Assembly: GCA_026014845.1 (NCBI GenBank)
Contig: JAOZHM010000039.1
Location: 1 to 5,602, forward strand
DNA length: 5,602 bases
Source: Candidatus Bathyarchaeota archaeon
Lineage (GTDB): Archaea > Thermoproteota > Bathyarchaeia > Bathyarchaeales > Bathycorpusculaceae
Reading direction: 5' to 3'
Shown: positions 1 to 5,602 of the stretch, piece by piece
Numbering within the stretch: the stretch's first letter is position 1
Layout of the letters: each line of letters begins with the position of its first letter
Notes under the pieces: generated by a model
Database searches by the model: none
Told to the model about the DNA's origin: nothing
The model's input: only the letters and a program-made list of their open reading frames with translations
Translations under genes and position numbers: made by a program

Positions 1-1211
1 AATTTTGCCAGCTGATGTGTTGCAAAGGGTAGGCGAAGTTCTACGTTGTGGAAGTTGCAGATTTTGTTGTCTCTTTCAAAGTTGTTTTCATACATTCCTG
101 CGATGTCGTTGAAAATAGTTTTCCGCACAGATTCTGTGCCATACCGCATGTAATCATTCAAGTATCGCTTGTAGCCTCCGAAAAGTTCATCTGCACCTTG
201 CCCAGCACACATGATTTTAAATCCCATTTTCGAAGTTTCTTCCGCTGTCCAAAAGACTGGAATGCCTATGCTTGTTTTGACAGGATTTGTCTCTTCAATC
301 AGCCACAAAACTTTTGGAAGAACTTTCTCTACTGTCTTTTCACTGTAAAGACAAATGTGAAGTGACAGGTTCAGCGCTTCCGCCGCCTTTTTCGCTTGTT
401 CAATTTCAGGCTGGTTTTTTAGGCTTACAGAGATCAAGTGCACTTCTACTCCGAATTTTTTGGCTAAAGATGCGATTATGGTGCTGTCTAAACCACCGGA
501 GAAGGCGACTGCGACTTCTTTAAGTCCCGAAACTTTCTGTTTGACGGATTGTTGCAAAAGGCTGCTTAATTTTTTGGCTGCAGTTTGCATAGTTATTTGC
601 TTTGTTCTTGCATGAGCGAGTGTTTTTGCGGGCTTAAACCTGAAACCATGTTTATCAACGACAGCTATGTGCCCTGGCGGGAAGGAATGCACTTCTTTTA
701 TTCCAATTTTCCATAATGCCTTGCGCTCAGATGCTAATGCAGCCAAATCCGTGTTTTCACCGTAGTAGAGTGGGTATAACCCTAAAGAGTCTCTCCCAGC
801 CATAAGTCTTCCAGATTCAGCCACAGCAAAAGCGAAGCCGCCCTCAAAATCCTTGATAAGGGCCTTTGCATTTCTTAGATTCTGATTCAGTTTTTCAGTG
901 ACGAACTCCGCACTGGAAAATTCCGTGTTAAGCGAATAGATTCTTCCCTCAAAAACAAACGTTCCTTCATGGAATTTTATTGGTTGTGGCGCATCTGACA
1001 TAAGAATTTTTGAAAAGACATGACCAATAAGTACAGGTGAGCTTGGATCTTTGTCTTGTAAATCTCCGATGGATTTTCCTATGATCACAGTTGTTGGTGA
1101 TGCCAGTCCGAAGGTTTCAGCGTCTTTATGCTCTACCATTTTAAGCATGGTAACTGCTTTTTTTGCGACATTTTCGTTCTTTTTGCTTACGATAGCGGTT
1201 ATTGCTCCCAT
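1..1211 (-). CDS. asnB: Asparagine synthetase (AsnB)-family protein with a degenerate glutaminase domain; 3' end beyond the left edge
   Basis: The first 403 codons are visible and open. The family makes asparagine from aspartate, ATP and an amide nitrogen, using an N-terminal Ntn glutaminase domain and a C-terminal synthetase domain. The synthetase half is clear: PP-loop SGGLDS at residues 238-243, GQGADELFGGY at 337-347 and ELRLPF at 391-396. The N-terminal half (about 1-195) keeps structural landmarks: GGFAFAV at 124-130, GRDSLGLYPLYYG at 139-151 and FPPG at 177-180. Its active site is lost: the protein begins Met-Gly-Ala where the family has Met-Cys, NGEIYN is EGRIYS (88-93), and the HxRLSI arginine is Phe66. 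The ATG at 1211 is the first in-frame start after a TAA at 1242-1244, with AGAGG 10 nt upstream. It is divergent from purB. It may use free ammonia or another nitrogen donor, or be a different ATP-dependent amide-forming enzyme. The family call is firm; the substrate is not. Confidence 0.88.
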   Translation of the reverse strand, partial: MGAITAIVSKKNENVAKKAVTMLKMVEHKDAETFGLASPTTVIIGKSIGDLQDKDPSSPVLIGHVFSKILMSDAPQPIKFHEGTFVFEGRIYSLNTEFSSAEFVTEKLNQNLRNAKALIKDFEGGFAFAVAESGRLMAGRDSLGLYPLYYGENTDLAALASERKALWKIGIKEVHSFPPGHIAVVDKHGFRFKPAKTLAHARTKQITMQTAAKKLSSLLQQSVKQKVSGLKEVAVAFSGGLDSTIIASLAKKFGVEVHLISVSLKNQPEIEQAKKAAEALNLSLHICLYSEKTVEKVLPKVLWLIEETNPVKTSIGIPVFWTAEETSKMGFKIMCAGQGADELFGGYKRYLNDYMRYGTESVRKTIFNDIAGMYENNFERDNKICNFHNVELRLPFATHQLAK

Positions 1212-1284
1212 CTGGAAGAAGCCTCTTGAAACGGTAAAGCATTAATCCTTAATCGACTTATCTAATTTTGCAGGGAGAGATAAT
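1212..1284. promoter_or_regulatory. Divergent intergenic region between asnB-like gene and purB
   Basis: These 73 bp must hold the 5' signals of both divergent genes. Each side has its own Shine-Dalgarno-like sequence: AGAGG on the minus strand (1222-1226) and GGGAGAG on the plus strand (1273-1279). The AT-rich middle (about 1241-1268) is the only place for TATA-like elements. No strong consensus TATA box stands out, so promoter positions are inferred from spacing only. Confidence 0.55.
1241..1253. repeat. AT-rich 13-bp palindrome ATTAA-TCC-TTAAT
   Basis: The two 5-bp arms are perfect inverted repeats around a 3-bp centre. The element lies 29 bp from the asnB-like start codon and 31 bp from the purB start codon, so it is nearly central. 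That places it in TATA-box range for both genes. It could serve as a shared core element or an operator, but AT-rich palindromes of this size also arise by chance. Confidence 0.4.
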
Positions 1285-1287
1285 TTG
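1273..1287 (+). promoter_or_regulatory. Ribosome binding site that fixes the TTG start of purB
   Basis: GGGAGAG ends 5 nt before a TTG codon at 1285. This strong Shine-Dalgarno match supports TTG as the initiator. The protein then begins Met-Pro-Ile-Leu-Pro-Ile-Asp, which fits the usual N-terminus of archaeal PurB. The next in-frame ATG encodes residue 16, after the conserved RYGTPEM motif has begun, so it would give a truncated protein. Confidence 0.75.
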
Positions 1288-2652
1288 CCTATTCTTCCTA
1301 TAGACACGGGCCGTTACGGAACTCCTGAAATGAGAAGAATCTTCGAGGAAGAAACACGTGTTCAAAGGATGTTGGATGTAGAAGCAGCTTTAGCCTGGGC
1401 CCATGCTGAGGTTGGCGACATACCAAGGGAAGATGCTGAAAAAATAGCAGCTATGGCTTCTACGAAGCATGTTAAATTAAGCCGGATAAAAGAGATTGAA
1501 CGTGAAATAAGGCATGATATTGCTTCTTTGGTTAGAGCTTTAGCTGAAGCTTGCGGACCAAGCGGGGCATATGTTCACCTTGGAGCGACAAGCTATGACA
1601 TTGTGGATACTGCAAGAGCACTTCAGCTAAAAGAAGCTTTGGGATTAATTGAGAAACGGTTAGATGATTTTGAGAAAATTCTAATGGAAAATGCTCTGCA
1701 ATATAGAAACACGTTGATGATGGGTAGGACTCATGGCCAGCATGCCTTACCAATAACGTTGGGCTTCAAGTTTGCGGTTTGGATGCGTGAGATCTCAAGG
1801 CATGTTCAGAGGCTTAGGCAATGCAAGGAGCGTGTTTTAGTTGGAAAAATGAGCGGAGCAGTAGGCACGCAAGCTGGTTTAGGGCTTCATGCTATGAAGA
1901 TTCAAGAGCTGGTTATGCAACGGTTAGGAATTAAATCTGCTGAGATTTCGACGCAGATCGTGCAGAGGGATCGCCATGCTGAACTTGTATGTTTATCGGC
2001 TGTGATTGCTTCGACGCTTGATAATTTTGCCACTGAAATTCGGGAGCTACAAAGACCAGAAATTGGAGAACTTTTCGAACCTTTCGAAGCGAAAAAGCAG
2101 GTTGGCAGCTCAACAATGCCTCACAAGCGGAATCCAATAACCTGTGAAAAGATTTGCGGTTTAGCCAAAATTGTCAGAAGCCTCGTTTTTCCTGCGTTGG
2201 AGAATGTTATAACTTGGCATGAGAGAGACTTAACACAGTCGTCTGCAGAGCGGTTCATAATTCCTGAGGCATGCATCTTAGTTGACTACATGCTTTTCTT
2301 GATGAGCAACGTAGTAGCTAACCTATACGTTGATGAACAACGCATGGTGAAAAACATTGAATTAACTCAAGGTCGTGTCATGTCCGAAGCAGTCATGATT
2401 GCATTAACAAAGAAGGGTGTAAGTCGCCAAGAAGCTCATGAGTTCCTCAGAAAACTGGCGATGAAAAGTAAAATGGAAAAGCGGGATTTCAGGGAAATCC
2501 TCTTAGAAGATAAGGTTGTGAGTGAAAAATTAAGCGAAAAGGAGATTGACGAAGCTTTGAATCCGAGGAATTATTTGGGAACTGCCTTGGAGCAAGTTGA
2601 GCGTATGGTCAAGAAAACAAGGGAAGAACGCGAGGTTAGAGGATTAGCTTAG
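1285..2652 (+). CDS. purB: Adenylosuccinate lyase
   Basis: This complete 455-residue protein belongs to the fumarase/aspartase superfamily. PurB acts twice in purine synthesis in the cytosol, releasing fumarate from SAICAR to give AICAR and from adenylosuccinate to give AMP. The N-terminal RYGTPEM (10-16) is typical. The three superfamily regions are present: TSYD at 102-105 after RHD (76-78), GRTHGQHALPIT at 147-158 with the active-site His150, and the flexible signature loop GSSTMPHKRNP at 274-284 carrying the catalytic serine. RDLTQSSAERF (314-324) supports PurB over argininosuccinate lyase or fumarase. Length is normal for the family and no key residue is missing. Translation starts at TTG. 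The gene is divergent from the asnB-like gene and convergent with hel308, with which its stop codon overlaps, so it is probably transcribed alone. No other pur genes are in view. Confidence 0.96.
   Translation: MPILPIDTGRYGTPEMRRIFEEETRVQRMLDVEAALAWAHAEVGDIPREDAEKIAAMASTKHVKLSRIKEIEREIRHDIASLVRALAEACGPSGAYVHLGATSYDIVDTARALQLKEALGLIEKRLDDFEKILMENALQYRNTLMMGRTHGQHALPITLGFKFAVWMREISRHVQRLRQCKERVLVGKMSGAVGTQAGLGLHAMKIQELVMQRLGIKSAEISTQIVQRDRHAELVCLSAVIASTLDNFATEIRELQRPEIGELFEPFEAKKQVGSSTMPHKRNPITCEKICGLAKIVRSLVFPALENVITWHERDLTQSSAERFIIPEACILVDYMLFLMSNVVANLYVDEQRMVKNIELTQGRVMSEAVMIALTKKGVSRQEAHEFLRKLAMKSKMEKRDFREILLEDKVVSEKLSEKEIDEALNPRNYLGTALEQVERMVKKTREEREVRGLA
2603..2630 (-). terminator. Possible T-rich termination region for hel308, inside the purB 3' end
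   Basis: Read on the minus strand just past the hel308 stop, this stretch is pyrimidine-rich with a TTTT run. Archaeal RNA polymerase can terminate at T-rich tracts without a hairpin. It lies within the codons for the Lys/Glu/Arg-rich PurB tail. No stem-loop was seen. This rests on position and composition only. Confidence 0.2.
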
Positions 2653-4880
2653 TATTCTGTTAAAGCCTTTTGTTCCCATTCTTCTCCTTTTTCAAGTTTC
2701 TTCCACTCTTCTTTTCTAACAAAGCCGCCTACTTGTTCTTTAATTTTCTTTGCCAGTCTTGGTCCGATCAGCGGCAGGCTTACCAAGTCCTTGATGGCTG
2801 CGTGTTTTATGTCTTCTATCGTTTTGTATCTAGCGTTGTAGAGTATACGTCCGCGGACTCTGCCCACTCCTTCAAGCTTAACAATTGGCAGTAATTCTTT
2901 CTTCACTCCTTTCTCTATTCTTTCCATGAGCCTAAGAGTTTGTGGCCGCACTTGTTTGTTGCCGAAAAGAAGAGCTAGTTCATGGGTGGCATGAAGCAGC
3001 CATTTTGCATTTTGAATTGTTCTGTAAAGGTCTCCTGGTTGCACTCGGAACTTTTCAATTGCTTGATCTTCGCTCATTTCTTCGATCCAGCCTTTCAAGA
3101 CCATGGCGGTTTTTACTTCTCCTAGGAGTTCTTCGTAGGCTATTCTGTCTTCCCACTCATCCGGTATATCCATTAGAAACTCTTCTTTGTGTTCTTCCAT
3201 GAAAATTGCTACTTGGTCTATTTCTTGTGTGTATGGTCTCAGTTTTGGAGCCATGTCGGGAGTGTGAGCAATCATGTGGAGGAGACTTAAGTCGGTTAAG
3301 TATGCGGGTTTGAGTCTTAACGCGTTGCGGATTATGACGGCTGAAACTGGGTCTATGTATAGTTCGCTTACTCGTTTTCCAAATTTCGTGGCGAAAATGT
3401 CATCGCCAGCAACGTCGATCATTTCCTCGTCGTACAGGTACTTCAGAATTTTGGCTATTACGCTCTTAATTGCTTTGACATCGTATTGGTATGCGTAAAA
3501 GGTTCTTCCGAAGAACTCGTAGATTCCTCTTTCTGTGTGGGCGAAATCTGCTGCTATTGTTGCCAGCACGTGAGATCTTAAGATTCTTTCAACTGCAAGT
3601 TTTGACCATATTCTCTCTGGTTTTGCAAGAATGTAGCTTTCCATTAAGTAGTCTGCTTCGTCACTGGTTTTGGCTGTAAGTATTGCCTCTCCAACCTTGT
3701 CATATTTTGGTCTTCCAGCTCTGCCTGCCATCTGTTTGTACTCTAGAACGCTGATGGGATAGTAACCGTATCCTGGTTCGTATCGCCTATAATCTTGAAT
3801 TACAACGGTTCTGGCTGGCAAGTTTACGCCGAAAGCCAATGTAGGTGTAGCTGTTAGCACCTTAATTTTCCCACGTCGGAAAGAATCTTCTATTACTCTG
3901 CGGTGTCCACCACCCAAACCAGCGTGATGAAAAGCTGTTCCATGCTCAACCAATTCAGCGAGTAACTCACTGATCCTTGTTCTCTCTCCAGATGATAAGA
4001 CTTTCTGAGCGTCACGCGTCAGGGCACGCTTCACAGGCTTAGACAAAAGTTTTTCAACTTCATTAGTGGCCTTTTTTGCGAGCGTGACGGCTTTTCTCCT
4101 TGTATTTGCAAAAATTAGCGCTTGTCCACCGGATTTTACTGTGTTTAAAGCTAGGTTTATGGCTGAGTTTCTTGATTTTTTCTCTATTTTTCTGGCCCCC
4201 CCATCTTTGAATTGGATTTCCTCATGTAGAACTACGCCTTCATTCAATTGGATTGGCCGCCACTCCGTTGTTACATAGCCTGCTTTGAGCCACTCTGCGA
4301 TTTCCTCAACATTGTTTATTGTTGCGCTTAAAGCCAAAACCTGCATGTCTGGATTAACCTGCATTAACCTTGCTAAAACGACTTCTAGGGTCGGTCCTCG
4401 CTCACCGTCATTCAACAAATGCACTTCGTCAGCAACTACAAGTGAAATCTCATCCATCCATTTTGCTCTGTGCCTCAGAAGCGAATCCGCCTTCTCATTA
4501 GTAGTTACAATTATGTCGTATCTTTCCAGCCATGGGTCAGTGCTGTCGTAGTCGCCTGTGCTTATGCCTATTCTTATGCGTCTTCCATTGGGCTTTCGTA
4601 TTGAAGTGTATTTCTTAAATTCCTGATATTTTTCGCTGGCTAAAGCCCTTAAAGGTGTTAGATAGATGGTTTTTCCGTTTTTTTCCAGTATGTGCTTAAG
4701 GGCACAGAATTCAGCGACTAGAGTTTTTCCAGAAGCTGTTGGACTTGCCAAAACAAGGTTTCTTCCTTCTAGAGCCCTAGCTTTTATTGCTTCTTCTTGC
4801 GGAGGGTAAAGTTCAACAAGTCCAGATTTGATTATTATTTCTTTGACAGATTGTGGTATTGACAAGTCAGTTATTTTCAC
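2649..4880 (-). CDS. hel308: ATP-dependent DNA helicase Hel308 (Ski2-like superfamily 2)
   Basis: This complete 743-residue protein has the Hel308 architecture. The family unwinds lagging strands and branched DNA at stalled forks with 3'-5' polarity, in replication restart and recombination. RecA domain 1: Q-motif-like LYPPQ (24-28), Walker A ASPTASGKT (45-53), TPLRAL (75-80), DEVH (151-154) and SAT (185-187). RecA domain 2: ALIFANTRRKA (254-264), the motif V region (341-360) and QMAGRAGRP (383-391). A winged helix (about 405-500) and a ratchet helical bundle follow; Arg620 and Trp627 have the seven-residue spacing of the DNA-contacting pair in known Hel308 ratchet helices. The end (646-743) has GVGRVRGR (671-678) and a helix-hairpin-helix-like LPLIGPRLAKKI (702-713), which separates it from Ski2/Mtr4 RNA helicases and Lhr. 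Start is GTG at 4880; an in-frame TAA at 4902-4904 and no intervening start codon leave no longer option. A weak ribosome site precedes it. All helicase motifs look intact. Confidence 0.96.
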   Translation of the reverse strand: MKITDLSIPQSVKEIIIKSGLVELYPPQEEAIKARALEGRNLVLASPTASGKTLVAEFCALKHILEKNGKTIYLTPLRALASEKYQEFKKYTSIRKPNGRRIRIGISTGDYDSTDPWLERYDIIVTTNEKADSLLRHRAKWMDEISLVVADEVHLLNDGERGPTLEVVLARLMQVNPDMQVLALSATINNVEEIAEWLKAGYVTTEWRPIQLNEGVVLHEEIQFKDGGARKIEKKSRNSAINLALNTVKSGGQALIFANTRRKAVTLAKKATNEVEKLLSKPVKRALTRDAQKVLSSGERTRISELLAELVEHGTAFHHAGLGGGHRRVIEDSFRRGKIKVLTATPTLAFGVNLPARTVVIQDYRRYEPGYGYYPISVLEYKQMAGRAGRPKYDKVGEAILTAKTSDEADYLMESYILAKPERIWSKLAVERILRSHVLATIAADFAHTERGIYEFFGRTFYAYQYDVKAIKSVIAKILKYLYDEEMIDVAGDDIFATKFGKRVSELYIDPVSAVIIRNALRLKPAYLTDLSLLHMIAHTPDMAPKLRPYTQEIDQVAIFMEEHKEEFLMDIPDEWEDRIAYEELLGEVKTAMVLKGWIEEMSEDQAIEKFRVQPGDLYRTIQNAKWLLHATHELALLFGNKQVRPQTLRLMERIEKGVKKELLPIVKLEGVGRVRGRILYNARYKTIEDIKHAAIKDLVSLPLIGPRLAKKIKEQVGGFVRKEEWKKLEKGEEWEQKALTEY
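2667..2717 (+). terminator. Possible T-rich termination region for purB, inside the hel308 3' end
   Basis: About 50 bp of almost pure pyrimidine begins 15 bp after the purB stop, with TTTT at 2668-2671, TTTTT at 2688-2692 and TTTT at 2712-2715. This fits the oligo-T termination of archaeal RNA polymerase. The same bases encode the Lys/Glu-rich C-terminal tail of Hel308 on the other strand, so coding use alone could explain the composition. Confidence 0.35.
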
Positions 4881-4926
4881 TGAAACGCGCCTATCTTTCT
4901 TTTACAACAGCAATTACCATCTCATC

Positions 4927-4935
4927 AATTTAAAG
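4927..4935 (-). promoter_or_regulatory. Candidate TATA box for hel308
   Basis: The minus strand reads CTTTAAATT about 47-55 nt upstream of the hel308 GTG. With the usual archaeal spacing of about 25 nt from TATA box to start site, transcription would begin near 4904 and give a leader of roughly 24 nt. The TTTAAA core is symmetric and could also work on the plus strand. This is a motif and spacing call only. Confidence 0.4.
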
Positions 4936-4949
4936 TGTTACTGCAACAC
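4935..4949. repeat. Inverted repeat GTGTT-ACTGC-AACAC, possible operator
   Basis: Two perfect 5-bp arms flank a 5-bp spacer, and one inner pair (C4941/G4943) extends the symmetry. The element abuts the candidate hel308 TATA box on its upstream side and lies between the two divergent starts. A dimeric repressor or activator binding here could affect both genes. As an RNA hairpin it would be weak and lacks a T-run, so it is not a terminator. Confidence 0.35.
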
Positions 4950-4973
4950 GAATATCCTTTGGGTTATGTTTTT

Positions 4974-4980
4974 CTATAAG
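4974..4980 (+). promoter_or_regulatory. Candidate TATA box for the nifS-like gene
   Basis: CTATAAG follows a T-run (4970-4973) and lies 41-47 nt upstream of the ATG at 5021. Normal spacing would put the start site near 5003 and give a very short leader beginning at the Shine-Dalgarno-like GGAAGGA. The TTTAAA element further upstream is the alternative, with a leader of about 60 nt. Confidence 0.35.
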
Positions 4981-5020
4981 ATGCTACACTAGAAGCTGTG
5001 ATGGAAGGACTTGAACCATA

Positions 5021-5602
5021 ATGATTGAGAATATAAAGGAACTGCTTAAGGCACACGAAGGTCTAAAACGCGAAGTTTACTTGGATATTGAAAATTCAAG
5101 CATGGTTCCCAAAGAAGTTGTCGACGCAATGCTGCCATACTTCAATCAACACGCATACGGTAACCCAACACTAACACACAAACCCGGCTGGGAAGCCTTC
5201 GAAACAATAATGAAATCCTCGCAAAAAATAGCAGCATTTTTGGGCTGTAAAACACTTGAAGAAGTAAATTTCACTCCTGGAGAAACAGAAGCTAACAACC
5301 TAGCACTCATCGGAACAGCTTTTTCGATGAAGGATAAGGGTAAAAAGATTGTGATTTCCGAAATTGAACCTTTAAGCGTTTTACACGTCGCCGATTTGCT
5401 CCATAAATATGGGTTCACTATAGTGAAAATTCCAGTTGATGGTGAAGGCTTCATCAACCTTGAAAAATTAAGGGATGCTGTAGATAAAGAGACAATCCTC
5501 GTAAGCGTGTCAACTGTGAATCATGAGATTGGAACAATAGAACCAGTTAAGGAAGCATTGGAAATAGTGAAAGACAAAAACTCTGAAACGATATTTCACA
5601 CC
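5021..5602 (+). CDS. Divergent NifS/IscS-like cysteine desulfurase (class V aminotransferase fold); 3' end beyond the right edge
   Basis: The first 194 codons are visible and open to the window end. Cysteine desulfurases use PLP to take sulfur from cysteine for Fe-S clusters and tRNA thiolation. Family signposts are in order: VYLD (19-22, as in YLDNNATTP), VVDAMLPY (33-40), GNPT (47-50), FTPGETEANNLAL (84-96, as in FTSGGTEANN), ISEIEPLSVL (112-121), IPVDGEGFINLEKL (137-150), VNHEIGTIEPV (166-176, as in NNEIGTIQPI) and FHT at the edge (as in FHTDAVQ). Several signature residues differ: DNNATT is DIENSS, SGG is PGE, the PLP-stacking His after Glu116 is Pro117, and NNE is NHE. About 15 extra residues precede the usual start. 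The PLP lysine and the sulfur-carrying cysteine would lie past the edge, so activity cannot be judged. A TGA at 5012 makes ATG 5021 the first start. The family call is firm; the desulfurase reaction is less certain. Confidence 0.85.
   Translation, partial: MIENIKELLKAHEGLKREVYLDIENSSMVPKEVVDAMLPYFNQHAYGNPTLTHKPGWEAFETIMKSSQKIAAFLGCKTLEEVNFTPGETEANNLALIGTAFSMKDKGKKIVISEIEPLSVLHVADLLHKYGFTIVKIPVDGEGFINLEKLRDAVDKETILVSVSTVNHEIGTIEPVKEALEIVKDKNSETIFHT

Larger units (their letters stand above)
4881..5020. promoter_or_regulatory. Divergent intergenic region between hel308 and the nifS-like gene
   Basis: These 140 bp separate two divergent starts and so hold both promoters. They contain a symmetric TTTAAA-centred element (4927-4934), a GTGTT/AACAC inverted repeat directly beside it, a TATA-like CTATAAG near the nifS-like gene, and GGAAGGA (5003-5009) as a probable ribosome site ending 11 nt before its ATG. 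No tRNA or credible protein gene fits in the gap. Confidence 0.6.

Noticed and set aside
48..523. Two overlapping plus-strand open frames with Cys/Phe-rich translations
   Set aside because: They lie opposite the conserved synthetase domain of the asnB-like gene, including GQGADE and SGGLDS, and match no family.
1051..1245. Plus-strand open frame of 64 codons opposite the start of the asnB-like gene
   Set aside because: It is antisense to clearly conserved AsnB codons, has hydrophobic low-complexity content and no ribosome site. It is a shadow frame.
1285..2652. Possible argininosuccinate lyase or 3-carboxymuconate cycloisomerase instead of PurB
   Set aside because: The RYGTPEM N-terminus, GSSTMPHKRNP loop and RDLTQSSAERF segment, together with the length, fit adenylosuccinate lyase best.
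2670..3202. Plus-strand open frames rich in Phe, Leu and Cys resembling membrane proteins
   Set aside because: Their composition comes from reading Lys/Glu-rich Hel308 codons backwards. They have no start signals and lie opposite well-conserved helicase domains.
2649..4880. Possible Ski2/Mtr4 RNA helicase or Lhr instead of Hel308
   Set aside because: The protein has the ratchet-helix Arg/Trp pair, the GVGRVRGR segment and a C-terminal helix-hairpin-helix. It has no Mtr4 arch insertion and is much shorter than Lhr-type proteins.
5007..5017. GGACTTGAACC, the complement of a tRNA T-loop sequence, suggesting a minus-strand tRNA gene or an attachment-site fragment
   Set aside because: Only two T-stem pairs form, and there is no acceptor, anticodon or D arm in the flanking sequence, where a tRNA would run into the nifS-like coding start. 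It is a chance match.
5146..5457. Minus-strand 103-codon open frame inside the nifS-like gene
   Set aside because: The plus-strand frame carries ordered class V aminotransferase motifs over the same bases, and the antisense product resembles nothing.
1..5602. CRISPR arrays, insertion sequences, toxin-antitoxin or other defence modules
   Set aside because: There is no regularly spaced repeat, transposase motif or terminal inverted repeat, and almost all of the window is taken by four housekeeping-type genes.

Overview
The window looks like ordinary chromosomal DNA from an archaeon of moderate, slightly AT-rich composition. The main evidence is the 743-residue Hel308-type helicase, a family typical of archaea. 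Supporting signs are an archaeal-style PurB, GTG and TTG starts with Shine-Dalgarno sequences close by, and AT-rich TATA-like elements instead of bacterial -35/-10 boxes. The lineage cannot be fixed from this sequence. A mesophilic to moderately thermophilic TACK-type archaeon such as a Bathyarchaeia member is a guess.

Layout: four protein genes alternate in strand (-, +, -, +), so no two neighbours form an operon here. (1) Positions 1-1211, minus: the first 403 codons of an asparagine-synthetase-family protein, cut by the left edge. (2) A 73-bp divergent gap, 1212-1284. (3) 1285-2652, plus: complete purB (adenylosuccinate lyase). (4) 2649-4880, minus: complete hel308 (Ski2-like superfamily 2 DNA helicase), overlapping the purB stop tail to tail by 4 bp. 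(5) A 140-bp divergent gap, 4881-5020, with TATA-like elements and a small inverted repeat. (6) 5021-5602, plus: the first 194 codons of a divergent NifS/IscS-like class V PLP enzyme, cut by the right edge.

Functionally these are housekeeping genes: amide or aspartate chemistry, purine synthesis, repair of stalled replication forks, and probably sulfur mobilisation. PurB releases fumarate from aspartate-derived intermediates and AsnB uses aspartate, but nothing in the sequence ties the four genes into one pathway. No mobile element, CRISPR array, tRNA or rRNA was seen, and I see no convincing new multi-gene system.

The two most interesting points are enzymes that keep their fold but lose signature residues. 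The AsnB-like protein lacks the catalytic Cys and the other glutaminase residues while keeping the ATP-binding loop. The NifS-like protein has Pro where the family has its PLP-stacking His, along with other altered motifs.
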